Below are positions 26,180 to 34,370 of a stretch of 64,000 nucleotides of DNA, piece by piece (within the stretch, counting starts at the first letter, position 1; every line of letters begins with the position of its first letter). Made by a program: the position numbers and the translations under genes. The notes beneath the pieces were generated by a model. That model made no database searches, was not told the DNA's origin, and saw nothing but the letters and a program-made list of their open reading frames with translations. Where the stretch lies: positions 5,270,001-5,334,000 of the forward strand of contig NZ_AP026978.1 of the NCBI RefSeq assembly GCF_027924405.1, read 5' to 3'. This stretch comes from Nocardia sputorum. GTDB lineage: Bacteria > Actinomycetota > Actinomycetes > Mycobacteriales > Mycobacteriaceae.

Positions 26180-27165
26180 ATGACAAGGTCAACGAGGACC
26201 TCGGTCCCTCGCGTTCCGGCCGCGCCGTCCACACGCGCCACCGTGGCCGCGGCGGCCACCAGGCTCACCCTGCGTCCGCTGAACTGCGCGGTGCCGATGA
26301 ACACGCCGGGCGTGTGGTTCGCGCGCAAGCTCATCGCGACGCTGATGGCCGTCGGTGGTCCGGTTCCGCCCGGCACTTCGGTCACCCAGGTCCGATCGGG
26401 CGCGGTGCGCGGCGAATGGGTGCGGGCGGCGGGCGTGCCGTTCGGGCCGCGGGCCGTCTACTACATCCACGGCAGCGGGTACGTCATCTGCTCGGCTCGC
26501 ACGCATCGCGCTCTCGCGGCCCGGCTGTCGGCGAAAACCGGGCTCCCCGTCTTCCTCACCGACTATCGCCTCGCGCCCGAGCACCGGTTCCCGGCCGCGG
26601 CCGACGACGTCGAGGCGGGCTACCGCTGGCTGCTCGGCCGTGGCATCGCCGCGGCCGACCTGGTGATCGCCTGCGACTCCGCGGGCGGGCATCTCGCCCT
26701 CGATCTGCTCGTCGAGAACGGACGGCACCGACGCCCGCAACCCGCGGCCGTGGCGATGTTCTCCCCGCTGCTGGACCTGACCCTGGGCTTGGCGGCCGAG
26801 CGGGAACGCGTCCGGACCGATCCCCTGATCTCGGCCGCCGCCGCGCGCAGGCTGCCCGCGGCCTACACCAGCGGCCACCCGGCCGACGCGGCGCGCCTGC
26901 GGCTGGCCGTCCCGCAGGGTCTTCCGCTGCCGCCGATCCTGGTGCAGGTCGGCGGCACCGAGATGCTCGGCGCCGACGCGCAGGCACTGTGCGAGATGGT
27001 CCGGCGTGCGGGCGGCAGTTGCGAGCTCGAGATCTGGCCGGGGCAATTGCACGTCTTCCAAGCCCTTCCCTGGTGGTGCCCGAGGCCGATCAGGCCCTCG
27101 CCCGCGCCGCCGACTTCCTGCGCGCGGCGCTGGTCGCTACCTCCGGCACGGAAAAGGTGAGCTGA
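26180..27165 (+). CDS. LipR-like alpha/beta hydrolase with probable C-terminal frameshift
   Basis: This is a hormone-sensitive-lipase-type esterase: oxyanion motif Y-Y-I-H-G-S-G-Y near residue 95, D-Y-R-L-A-P-E-H, nucleophile elbow A-C-D-S-A-G-G near residue 168, V-Q-V-G-G-T-E-M-L, and catalytic His in L-H-V-F-Q near residue 293. As read, the frame ends at 27160 after a Pro/Arg-rich tail without homology character. Shifting by one base near 27070 restores a normal family ending (V-V-P-E-A-D-Q-A-L-A-R-A-A-D-F-L) that stops at 27165, one base before the next ATG. A missing base, biological or a sequencing error, is the simplest explanation. The active site is intact in either case. It heads an operon with SDR, diiron and BVMO genes, like LipR beside MymA. 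Confidence 0.8.
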
Positions 27166-27166
27166 G

Positions 27167-28069
27167 ATGTTCGGATTGGACAAGCTGGTGGCCCTGGGCC
27201 GCCCCCGGCGCACGCACGGCGCGCGAGCCGTGGTCACCGGCGCGGGCAGCGGCATCGGCCGCGCGTTCGCGCTGGAGATCGCGGCCCGTGGCGGCCGGGT
27301 GATCTGCGCCGACATCGATGAGGCGCGCGCCGACGAGACGGTCGCCCTGATCGAACGCGACCACCCAGGGGCCGCGCACGCCTTCCGCTGCGACGTGGCG
27401 CAGCGCGAGGACGTGGAACTGCTCGCCCGCTTCGCCGAGACGCTGTTCGACCGCCCGGTCAGCCTGGTGATCAACAACGCCGGTGTCGGCATCGGCGGAA
27501 AGCCGGTGGGGCGCATCGGTTTCGACGACTGGCAGTGGGCGCTGGGCATCAACCTGTGGGGCGTGGTGCACGGCTGTGAAGTCTTCGCCCCGCGCCTGCG
27601 CGCCGCGGGCAGCGGCGGCATCATCAACGTCGCCTCGGCCGCGGGATTCGCCGCCGCGCCGTCGATGGCCGCCTACAACGTGTCCAAGGCGGGCGTGCTG
27701 TCGCTGTCGGAGACGATGGCCGCCGAACTGAGCGGCACCGGCGTCGCGGTCACCGTGCTGTGCCCGACGTTCGTCCGTACGAACGTCGCCCGCGACGGCC
27801 GGATCACCGAGGGATCGGCGCAGCTGGCCGACTTCCTCATGCGCTGGACCGGCTTCTCCCCCGAGCGCGTCGCGCGCACCGCCCTCGACGCGCACGACCG
27901 CGGGCAGCTCTACGTGCTCCCCCAACTGGACGCGCACGCCGTCTGGCTGCTCAAGCGGTGCTTCCCGGCGCAGTACACCTTCGTCCTCGGGCTCCTGGAG
28001 CGACTGCTGCCCCAGGACCACTCGACCGCCACCGACCGCACGCCGGTCACCGACAAGACAGGAGTCTGA
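27167..28069 (+). CDS. Short-chain dehydrogenase/reductase
   Basis: This 300-residue NAD(P)-dependent oxidoreductase has the cofactor motif V-V-T-G-A-G-S-G-I-G-R near residue 23, N-N-A-G near residue 107, catalytic Ser in V-A-S-A-A-G, and Y-N-V-S-K near residue 169. The C-terminal extension after the Rossmann domain is moderately hydrophobic, typical of SDRs acting on lipophilic substrates. It starts one base after the repaired end of the hydrolase gene, is separated from the diiron gene by a single base, and is clearly in the same operon. It probably oxidises or reduces the alcohol/ketone that the monooxygenase of the operon uses; in mymA-type operons the equivalent position is taken by an SDR as well. 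Confidence 0.9.
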   Translation: MFGLDKLVALGRPRRTHGARAVVTGAGSGIGRAFALEIAARGGRVICADIDEARADETVALIERDHPGAAHAFRCDVAQREDVELLARFAETLFDRPVSLVINNAGVGIGGKPVGRIGFDDWQWALGINLWGVVHGCEVFAPRLRAAGSGGIINVASAAGFAAAPSMAAYNVSKAGVLSLSETMAAELSGTGVAVTVLCPTFVRTNVARDGRITEGSAQLADFLMRWTGFSPERVARTALDAHDRGQLYVLPQLDAHAVWLLKRCFPAQYTFVLGLLERLLPQDHSTATDRTPVTDKTGV

Positions 28070-28070
28070 C

Positions 28071-29000
28071 ATGGCTGCCAGCGCGATGGACTTCGACGAC
28101 ATGCTCCGCAAGATCAAGGACCGCCAGTGGGCGCTGGCCGATATCGACTGGGACGCGCCCGGCGCGGAGACGATCACGCCCGAACTGCACGCCAAGCTCA
28201 AGCCGTTCATGGCCGATCTGATGTGGATCGAGAACGTCGGCGCGCGCGGCTTCGCGGCGATGGCGAAGAAGGCGCCGAACGAGACGTTGCGCGAGATCTA
28301 CCGCTACTTCCACGCCGAGGAGCAGAAGCACGCCAACGCCGAGCTGGCGCTGATGCGCCGGTGGGGCATGCTCGAGGGTGACGAGATCCCGCAGCCGAAC
28401 GTGAACGTCAAGCTGGTGATCGACTTCCTGGACAAGTACTCCGACGACATGTCGCTGTCGTTCCTCGGCACCGTCATCCCGATGCTGGAGGTCGCGCTGG
28501 ACGGCGCGCTGATCAAGTTCATCATGGACGAGATCGAGGACCCGGTCTGCCAGGAGGCATTCAAGAAGATCAACTCCGACGAATCGCGGCACCTGGCGGT
28601 CGATTTCGCCGTGATGGATCTGCTCGGACACGCGGAGATGCGCAAGCTGCTCATCGACCTGGTCGGCGGCTGGGCCAAGCCGTCGCTGATCATCGGCGTG
28701 CTGAGCTATGTGCCGCTGCTGAACAAGATGCGCGACAACATCGTGGCGATGGGCGTGGACGAGGAGAAGCTCTACGGCGCGCTGAAGCGGTACGCGAACG
28801 TCGGCGAGCGCAGCGACTTCGCCCGCAGGCTGCCGATGTACCAGATCGTCAAGATGCACGGCAGCTGGGTGATCGACCGCGGCCACCCCTACCACCTGGT
28901 GGCCGACGCGCTGGTGAAGATCACCGGGCTGGTGCCGAGGGCGCTGCTGCGCAACAACCCGACCTGGTCGAAGGAACTGACCTACGAGCCCGCGGCATGA
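28071..29000 (+). CDS. Ferritin-like diiron protein
   Basis: This 309-residue helical protein carries a full set of diiron ligands in ferritin-like spacing: Glu54 (M-W-I-E-N), E84-x-x-H87 (A-E-E-Q-K-H), Glu140 (P-M-L-E-V), and E171-x-x-H174 (S-D-E-S-R-H). The fold is therefore a four-helix diiron bundle rather than a plain hypothetical. Members annotated 'ferritin-like domain' or 'reductase' are common in mycolic-acid bacteria but lack a defined reaction. Placement between an SDR and a Baeyer-Villiger monooxygenase suggests an oxygenase or hydroxylase acting on a lipid or ketone. Its TGA overlaps an ATG as ATGA at 28997, although the BVMO probably starts 15 bases later. Confidence 0.85.
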   Translation: MAASAMDFDDMLRKIKDRQWALADIDWDAPGAETITPELHAKLKPFMADLMWIENVGARGFAAMAKKAPNETLREIYRYFHAEEQKHANAELALMRRWGMLEGDEIPQPNVNVKLVIDFLDKYSDDMSLSFLGTVIPMLEVALDGALIKFIMDEIEDPVCQEAFKKINSDESRHLAVDFAVMDLLGHAEMRKLLIDLVGGWAKPSLIIGVLSYVPLLNKMRDNIVAMGVDEEKLYGALKRYANVGERSDFARRLPMYQIVKMHGSWVIDRGHPYHLVADALVKITGLVPRALLRNNPTWSKELTYEPAA

Positions 29001-29011
29001 CAGGGAGCCCG

Positions 29012-30517
29012 ATGAGCACGCACACCCTCGACGTCGCCGTCATCGGCGGCGGGTTCGCCGGTATCGGCACGGCCATCCGGCTGAAGCAACGCGGGATCCG
29101 CGATTTTGCGATACTCGAGCGCGGCACCGCGATCGGCGGGACTTGGCGCGACAACACCTATCCCGGTGCGGCGTGCGACATTCCGTCGCGGCTGTACTCC
29201 TACAGTTTCGCGCCGAACCCGAACTGGTCGCGCACCTATTCCGGCAGCAACGAGATCCTCGGTTACATCGAGGCGATGGCCGCGGAGTTCCGGCTCGGTC
29301 CGCATATCCGGTTCGGGCACAACGTTTCCGGCATCGTGTTCGACGAGCAGGCCGGGGTCTGGGAGATTTCGGTCGAGGGTCACGCGGAGCCGATCCGCGC
29401 CCGGGCCGTCGTGCTGGCGTCCGGACCGCTGGCCAACGCCGGTTTCCCGGATATCCGCGGCATCGAGACCTACCGTGGTCACAAGATCCACAGCGCCCGC
29501 TGGGATCACGAATACGACTTCACCGGCAAGCGCGTGGCGGTCGTCGGCACCGGAGCCAGCGCGGTCCAGATCATTCCGGAACTGGTCGACAAGGCCGCCT
29601 CGGTGAAGGTGTTCCAGCGCACGCCCGGCTGGGTGCTGCCACGGGTCGACCGGCGGACCAACGGCCTGACCAAGGAGCTCTACCGCCGGGTGCCCGCCGC
29701 CGAACAGCTGGCCCGGCGCGCCTGGTTCTACGGCCACGAGTCGGTGGCGCTGGGCGTGGTCTGGAATACGCCGCTGACCAGGGTCGTCGAACTGGTCGGC
29801 AAGGCACAGCTGCGCAGGCAGGTCAAGGATCCGTGGCTGCGCCGCCAGCTCACCCCGGACTTCCGCGCCGGCTGCAAACGCCTGCTGATGACCGACGACT
29901 ACTACCCCGCCCTGCAACGGGACAACTGCAAGCTGATCACCTGGCCGATCGCCCGGATCTCCGAGCACGGCATCCGCACCGCCGAAGGCATCGAGCACCA
30001 AGCGGATTGCATCGTGTTCGCGACCGGATTCGACGTCTCCAAGACCGGGACGCCCGTTCCGGTGGTCGGGCGCGACGGCCGGAATCTGGCGGAGGAATGG
30101 TCGCGCGGGGCTTACGCGTACAAGAGCGTCGCGGTCTCCGGATATCCCAACCTGTTCCTCACCTTCGGACCCAACTCCGGCCCGGGGCACAACTCGGCGC
30201 TGGTCTACATGGAAGCCCAGATCGATTACCTCGTCGGCGCGATCGGCATCATCCTGGACCGGGACCTGCGCATGCTGGACGTGCGACGGGATCGGCAGGA
30301 CCGCTACAACGCCGCCATCCAGCGCAAGCTCTCCGCCACCACCTGGAACTCGGGGTGCCGCAGCTGGTATCTCACCGAGGACGGCTTCAACGCGACCATG
30401 TACCCGGGTTTCGCCACGCAGTACGTCCATCAGCTGCGCGCGGTCGATCTCGACGACTACCTGGTCGTCGAACAGACCGCCGACCAGCGGCGACAGCGGG
30501 TGGCACCGGTTTCCTAG
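29012..30517 (+). CDS. Baeyer-Villiger-type flavin monooxygenase
   Basis: This 501-residue class B flavoprotein has the FAD-binding G-G-G-F-A-G near residue 12, the BVMO fingerprint (F/Y)-x-G-x-x-x-H-x-x-x-W as Y-R-G-H-K-I-H-S-A-R-W at residues 154-164, and the NADPH-binding motif V-G-T-G-A-S-A near residue 178. It should insert oxygen next to a ketone carbonyl to form an ester, using NADPH and O2. The LipR-like esterase of the same operon could then hydrolyse that ester. I prefer the ATG at 29012 with AGGGAG five bases upstream to the ATGA-overlapping ATG at 28997. The closest known parallel is MymA, which sits with LipR and an SDR in M. tuberculosis. Confidence 0.92.
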   Translation: MSTHTLDVAVIGGGFAGIGTAIRLKQRGIRDFAILERGTAIGGTWRDNTYPGAACDIPSRLYSYSFAPNPNWSRTYSGSNEILGYIEAMAAEFRLGPHIRFGHNVSGIVFDEQAGVWEISVEGHAEPIRARAVVLASGPLANAGFPDIRGIETYRGHKIHSARWDHEYDFTGKRVAVVGTGASAVQIIPELVDKAASVKVFQRTPGWVLPRVDRRTNGLTKELYRRVPAAEQLARRAWFYGHESVALGVVWNTPLTRVVELVGKAQLRRQVKDPWLRRQLTPDFRAGCKRLLMTDDYYPALQRDNCKLITWPIARISEHGIRTAEGIEHQADCIVFATGFDVSKTGTPVPVVGRDGRNLAEEWSRGAYAYKSVAVSGYPNLFLTFGPNSGPGHNSALVYMEAQIDYLVGAIGIILDRDLRMLDVRRDRQDRYNAAIQRKLSATTWNSGCRSWYLTEDGFNATMYPGFATQYVHQLRAVDLDDYLVVEQTADQRRQRVAPVS

Positions 30518-30612
30518 GTGCCGAGGCGCCAGCGGCGCGGACGATAGACTCGGTCCGCAGGGAGTTCTATCAGCGTGCCGCCGGTCCATCGGCGCCCTGC
30601 TCAGCGAGGGAG

Positions 30613-31395
30613 GTGAGGTCGACGCCGGAGTACCGGATCGATGACCTCGCGCGCGCCGCGGGCACCACCACCCGCAACGTGCGCGCCTACCAGGAACGCG
30701 GGCTGCTGCCGCCGCCGGTCGGCAAGGACGGCCGGGCCAGCATCTACGACGACGCGCACCTCGAGCGGCTGCGCCTGATCGACGCGCTGCTACAGCGGGG
30801 CTTCACCACCGCGCACATCGCCGACTTCATCACCAGCTGGGAGACCGGCAAGGACCTCACCGAGGTGCTCGGTCTGCAACACGCCGTGACGGCGTCCTGG
30901 GCCAAGGACGAGACCTTCGAGGTGCCCCGCGAGTTGATCGGCACAATCCTCGGCGCCGACGCCGACGAACTGGTCGACCGGCTGCGCGAGATGAAGCTGG
31001 TCCGCTTGGAGGGCGACACGGTGGTCTTCACCGAGACCCAGCTGCTCACCTCGTTCGCCGAGTTGCACGAGTACGGCCTCGAACTGCGCACGCTCATCGA
31101 GATCTACGCCAAGGTGGCCGACCGGATCGATGACATCACGCACATCATGATCACCGCCGCCAAGCAGCACATCATCGACGAGCACGGCCCCGGCTGGATG
31201 CCCGACACCAGCGGCGAAATCGCCGAGACCACAACGATGCTCAACAAGATGCGGGAGCTGGCGGTGGCCTCGGTGCACGCCACGCTGGCCCGCTCGCTGG
31301 ACGTCACGCTGCGCCGCGAACTCGGCGACTACCTCGCCACGGCGGCCGAGCGCGAGAAACAGCGCAGCGAATCCGGTCGCGACGTACCCTCCTAG
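30613..31395 (+). CDS. MerR family transcriptional regulator
   Basis: This 260-residue regulator starts with a MerR winged helix: Y-R-I-D-D-L-A-R-A-A-G-T-T-T-R-N-V-R-A-Y-Q-E-R-G-L-L-P-P-P at residues 7-35 and I-Y-D-D-A-H-L-E-R-L-R-L-I-D-A-L. The long C-terminal part (residues 80-260) is helical and lacks a cysteine cluster, so it is not a metal sensor; a lipid or aromatic ligand is more likely. The GTG at 30613 is used because no ATG fits the frame; the A/G-rich ribosome site is close to it. It follows the BVMO gene by 95 bp on the same strand and is a candidate regulator of that operon. Confidence 0.85.
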   Translation: MRSTPEYRIDDLARAAGTTTRNVRAYQERGLLPPPVGKDGRASIYDDAHLERLRLIDALLQRGFTTAHIADFITSWETGKDLTEVLGLQHAVTASWAKDETFEVPRELIGTILGADADELVDRLREMKLVRLEGDTVVFTETQLLTSFAELHEYGLELRTLIEIYAKVADRIDDITHIMITAAKQHIIDEHGPGWMPDTSGEIAETTTMLNKMRELAVASVHATLARSLDVTLRRELGDYLATAAEREKQRSESGRDVPS

Positions 31396-31435
31396 ACAAA
31401 GCGCAGAGTGCCGACCTTCGACGGATGGAGTCGCT

Positions 31436-32530
31436 GTGGCGTCCGACCGACCGAGAATCCCTCCGCTGCCGCTGATCCGGGCCGTCGAGTCGATTCGCGG
31501 CGCGTTGGCCGTCGCGTTCCGGAAACTGGTGCCGGGGCACGTCGCGCTGATGGAGCTGATCGCGGCCGGATGGATCTCGCAAGCCATCCACGCAGCCGCG
31601 GCGCTCGGCGTGGCCGACGAACTCGCGACGGGGCCGCGTTCCGGTGCGGACCTCGCGGCGGCGGTCGGCGCCGACGAGGGCGCGCTGCGGCGATTGCTGC
31701 GGCTGCTGATCAGTTACGGCATCTTCACCCAACGGCGCGACGGACGCTACGCGCTGACGCCGATGGCGCGGGCGCTGCGCCGCGACGCGGATGTGTCGCT
31801 GCGCGACGCGGTGCTGTTCTTCGGGTCGCCCGGACACCGCAACCACTGGACGCATCTGGTCGACGCCGTGCGCACCGGCGAACCGGTCGGCGAGAAACTC
31901 GAGGGGATGTCGTTCTTCGACTACGTCCGGCACGACCGCGAATTCGGCGACCTGTTCGACCGCGCGATGACCAGCATCGGCACCCTGGCGATGGAACCGT
32001 TGTTCGCGGCCTACGATTTCGGCCGCTACTCGACCCTGGTCGACGTGGGCGGAGGTGAAGGAACGTTGCTGACCGAAATCCTGCGCCGCGCGCCACGATC
32101 GCGCGGCATCCTGTTCGACCTGCCCGAGGTGGTGGCCTCGGCGCCCGCTCGGCTCGCCGAACTGGGTCTCGCCGATCGCTGCGCGGTGGAGAGCGGGTCG
32201 TTCTTCGACCGCGTCCCCGGCGGAGGCGACGCCTACATCCTCAAGCACATCCTGCACGACTGGGCCGAGCCCGACGCAGGGCGCATTCTGCGCACGCTGC
32301 GTGCGGCCATGGCTCCCGAGGCCCGGCTGCTGATCGTCGAACTCGTCGTCCCCGAACACACCGCACCGCACCCGAGCAAGTTCATCGACCTGGAGATGCT
32401 GGTCAACGCGGGCGGCCGGGAACGCACCGAGGCCGAGTACCGCGAATTCCTCGCCCGGCACGGATTCACGCTGACGAAGATCGTGCCGACAGCTTCCCCG
32501 GACAACGTGCTGGAGGCTCGGCCGAGCTGA
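31436..32530 (+). CDS. O-methyltransferase (AdoMet-dependent, AcnR/hydroxyneurosporene type)
   Basis: This 364-residue protein has an N-terminal winged-helix dimerisation domain (I-H-A-A-A-A-L-G-V-A-D-E-L then G-A-L-R-R-L-L-R-L-L) and a C-terminal Rossmann methyltransferase domain with motif I L-V-D-V-G-G-G-E-G-T-L-L near residue 203. Motif L-K-H-I-L-H-D-W-A-E-P-D-A supplies the catalytic His of plant-type O-methyltransferases. It should methylate a hydroxyl on a small aromatic or polyketide-like molecule. It starts at a GTG 40 bp after the MerR gene. The substrate is unknown; no biosynthetic cluster is evident around it. Confidence 0.88.
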   Translation: MASDRPRIPPLPLIRAVESIRGALAVAFRKLVPGHVALMELIAAGWISQAIHAAAALGVADELATGPRSGADLAAAVGADEGALRRLLRLLISYGIFTQRRDGRYALTPMARALRRDADVSLRDAVLFFGSPGHRNHWTHLVDAVRTGEPVGEKLEGMSFFDYVRHDREFGDLFDRAMTSIGTLAMEPLFAAYDFGRYSTLVDVGGGEGTLLTEILRRAPRSRGILFDLPEVVASAPARLAELGLADRCAVESGSFFDRVPGGGDAYILKHILHDWAEPDAGRILRTLRAAMAPEARLLIVELVVPEHTAPHPSKFIDLEMLVNAGGRERTEAEYREFLARHGFTLTKIVPTASPDNVLEARPS

Positions 32531-32578
32531 CCGCCACGGATCCCCGAGCGGCCGAACGTGTTTCGCAGACGGGCGTCG

Positions 32579-32929
32579 TTACGAAGCCGCCGCGGGGACG
32601 AGGAACGCGAGAGTGGCGATCCCCACCGCACCGTCGGCCACACAGGTGACGCGCATCGGCGTGCCGACCGGCGTCTGCCGCGATTCGAAGCCGCTGTAGT
32701 AGCCGAACACCGGCCCGGAGCGCTCCGACGGCAGGAAGAAGCCCAGACATTCCGCCTCCAGCACCGACGCCCCTTCACCGCTGTGGCACAGGGCGGCCGC
32801 GTCGGTGACACCGCGATCGACGTAGCAACCGGCCGGATCCGCACCCGCGGGCGCGGTCGCCCAGACCAAACCGCTTGCCAGGACCAGCAGAACGGTTCCC
32901 ACGCCTACTCGCCGCGCCGTGATGTGCAC
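32579..32929 (-). CDS. Small secreted protein
   Basis: This 116-residue protein has a signal peptide (I-T-A-R-R, hydrophobic V-G-T-V-L-L-V-L-A-S-G-L-V-W-A, cleavage near A-G-A-D). The mature part has four cysteines (A-G-C-Y, L-C-H, A-E-C-L, V-T-C-V), probably two disulfides. GGAGGG is 7 bases before the GTG at 32927-32929, which I take over the longer frame to 33058. I recognise no family. It is convergent with the methyltransferase gene and divergent from the ESX set. Confidence 0.6.
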   Translation of the reverse strand: MHITARRVGVGTVLLVLASGLVWATAPAGADPAGCYVDRGVTDAAALCHSGEGASVLEAECLGFFLPSERSGPVFGYYSGFESRQTPVGTPMRVTCVADGAVGIATLAFLVPAAAS

Positions 32930-33150
32930 CGCAATCCCTCCTCGGCAGATCTCAGCCATACCCGGTTGTTGCCGTGCGGGTTCTTCCGCCCTCGCATCCC
33001 GAACCCTTTCGAATATTTCAGCAGAACCGGCGGGGAGGGTCGAGCGCGACACCGTCACGAAACCGCGTTTTCCAGGCTCGACGCGGGATATCCGCGCGCT
33101 GGCCGGAGCGTCCCCGTGCGGTACATCCGGCCTCCCCGCGCCGGGACCGC

Positions 33151-33156
33151 TAGGCT
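33151..33156 (+). promoter_or_regulatory. Candidate -10 element of the espG gene
   Basis: TAGGCT matches TANNNT and would give a leader of about 35 bases before the GTG at 33198. No strong -35 is visible. Confidence 0.35.
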
Positions 33157-33197
33157 ACGAGCAGCATTGGCGGGTTCGGTGAGGATGTGATTCGGCC

Positions 33198-33902
33198 GTG
33201 GAATGGACCTTCACTCCGGACGAGTTCGCCCATATCTGGCGCGAGACCGATCTGGATCGGCACCCGTTCCCGCTGCGCATCCTGGAGACGCCCCGTACCG
33301 AGGACGAGGCCGAGAAGTTGCGCATCGCCCTGGCCGAACGGCTGCCGCTCCGCTCCGACCCCGACCTCTCGGCCTGCCTGCGTATCCTGGCCAAGCCGCA
33401 CACCAGGATCGTGGCGATCGGCGGCACGCACGGGCCGGGCGGCGAACTGCGTCTGCTGGCCGCGGCCATCTACGACCGTGCCGTGCTCGCGGTGCAGGAA
33501 CCCGGCACGATCCCGGATTTCGGTGGAAGCGTGCGTATTTCGATCGGGCACAGTGCCAAATTGGGGCGGCGGATCGCGGCGCTGCTGCCGAAGACTCCGC
33601 CGGGCCGCGAACCGGCCCGCGTCGCCCCGGGTGACGCGGTACGCGACCAGGAGACCGTGCCCGCGCGGCAACAGGCGGCGCCGCGAATCCGCAAGCTGCT
33701 GCTCGAACCGCACACCGCCGAGGGACACATCAGAATCGAACCGCGGCTGGATCGTCCGACGCCGCCCCCGCCGATCCACTACACCTGGATCGATGTCCGC
33801 GACGACGGGCGATATCTGATCAAAGCGGGTGACGAAGTGCGCATCGCACCTGCCTCCGTCGAGCAGATCGCCACCCAATTGCAGAAGCGCATACCGATAT
33901 AG
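33198..33902 (+). CDS. ESX secretion chaperone EspG family protein
   Basis: This 234-residue protein matches the EspG family: the opening W-T-F-T-P-D-E-F-A-H-I-W near residue 3, P-F-P-L-R-I-L-E-T near residue 24, and the C-terminal beta region W-I-D-V-R-D-D-G-R-Y-L. EspG proteins bind PE/PPE heterodimers in the cytosol and deliver them to the ESX (type VII) machinery. A PPE-like protein and a small helical partner are encoded 100-450 bp downstream on the same strand, which fits a chaperone with its own substrates. No EccB/C/D/E secretion genes lie in this window, so the set is an orphan substrate locus. Confidence 0.85.
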   Translation: MEWTFTPDEFAHIWRETDLDRHPFPLRILETPRTEDEAEKLRIALAERLPLRSDPDLSACLRILAKPHTRIVAIGGTHGPGGELRLLAAAIYDRAVLAVQEPGTIPDFGGSVRISIGHSAKLGRRIAALLPKTPPGREPARVAPGDAVRDQETVPARQQAAPRIRKLLLEPHTAEGHIRIEPRLDRPTPPPPIHYTWIDVRDDGRYLIKAGDEVRIAPASVEQIATQLQKRIPI

Positions 33903-33958
33903 CCGCCTTTCCTGACCGCGGCCGCCGCCTATTGCTGACCCGGCACCGGGCTTCCGGT

Positions 33959-33964
33959 TAGTCT
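33959..33964 (+). promoter_or_regulatory. Candidate -10 element of the ESX substrate pair
   Basis: TAGTCT would start transcription about 25 bases before the ATG at 33996. A TTGCTG at 33932-33937 is too far (21 bp) for a classical -35, so this is tentative. Confidence 0.3.
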
Positions 33965-33995
33965 GGGGCGGACCGACCGATCTCAGGGGTGAGCG

Positions 33996-34370
33996 ATGAC
34001 GATCGAGACCAGCCGAGCCGATATCGCCCGATTCAAGCAGGCCGCGCAGGCCGGGACCGTCCAGTTCGATCCCGCGGCGGCTCGGCAGTGCGCCGAGATG
34101 TACGACCGGCAGGCCGATCGGCTGCTCCACCTACAGCAGAACCTCGAATCCGCCGCGGAACTCGGCGGATTCGGCGGATTCATCTCCGCGCAGCAGTTAC
34201 AGGCCGGTTTCGGCCACAAAGCGCGGGACGCGGCGGCGCTGCTAGACCACTACATCGAAGCGGCATACCGCATGAAGGAAGCGTTCTTGATCAGCGGAGG
34301 ACTGTTCGAAGAGGCCGATGCCGCGGGCGCTGCCGCCCTGCGCGCCGTCCGGACGAGGTTGCCCCGATGA
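33996..34370 (+). CDS. Small helical ESX-associated protein (EspC/PE-like partner)
   Basis: This 124-residue protein is helical, with A-A-R-Q-C-A-E-M-Y-D-R-Q-A-D-R-L-L-H-L-Q-Q-N-L in the first half and A-A-A-L-L-D-H-Y-I-E-A-A-Y-R-M-K-E-A-F in the second. It ends G-G-L-F-E-E-A-D-A-A-G, recalling the Y-x-E-A-D-type tail of EspC-like ESX proteins. There is no W-x-G in it. It lacks a signal peptide, as expected of ESX cargo. The TGA overlaps the start of the PPE-like gene as ATGA, so both are made in equal amounts and probably fold as a heterodimer. A good AGGGG ribosome site precedes the ATG. Confidence 0.7.
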   Translation: MTIETSRADIARFKQAAQAGTVQFDPAAARQCAEMYDRQADRLLHLQQNLESAAELGGFGGFISAQQLQAGFGHKARDAAALLDHYIEAAYRMKEAFLISGGLFEEADAAGAAALRAVRTRLPR

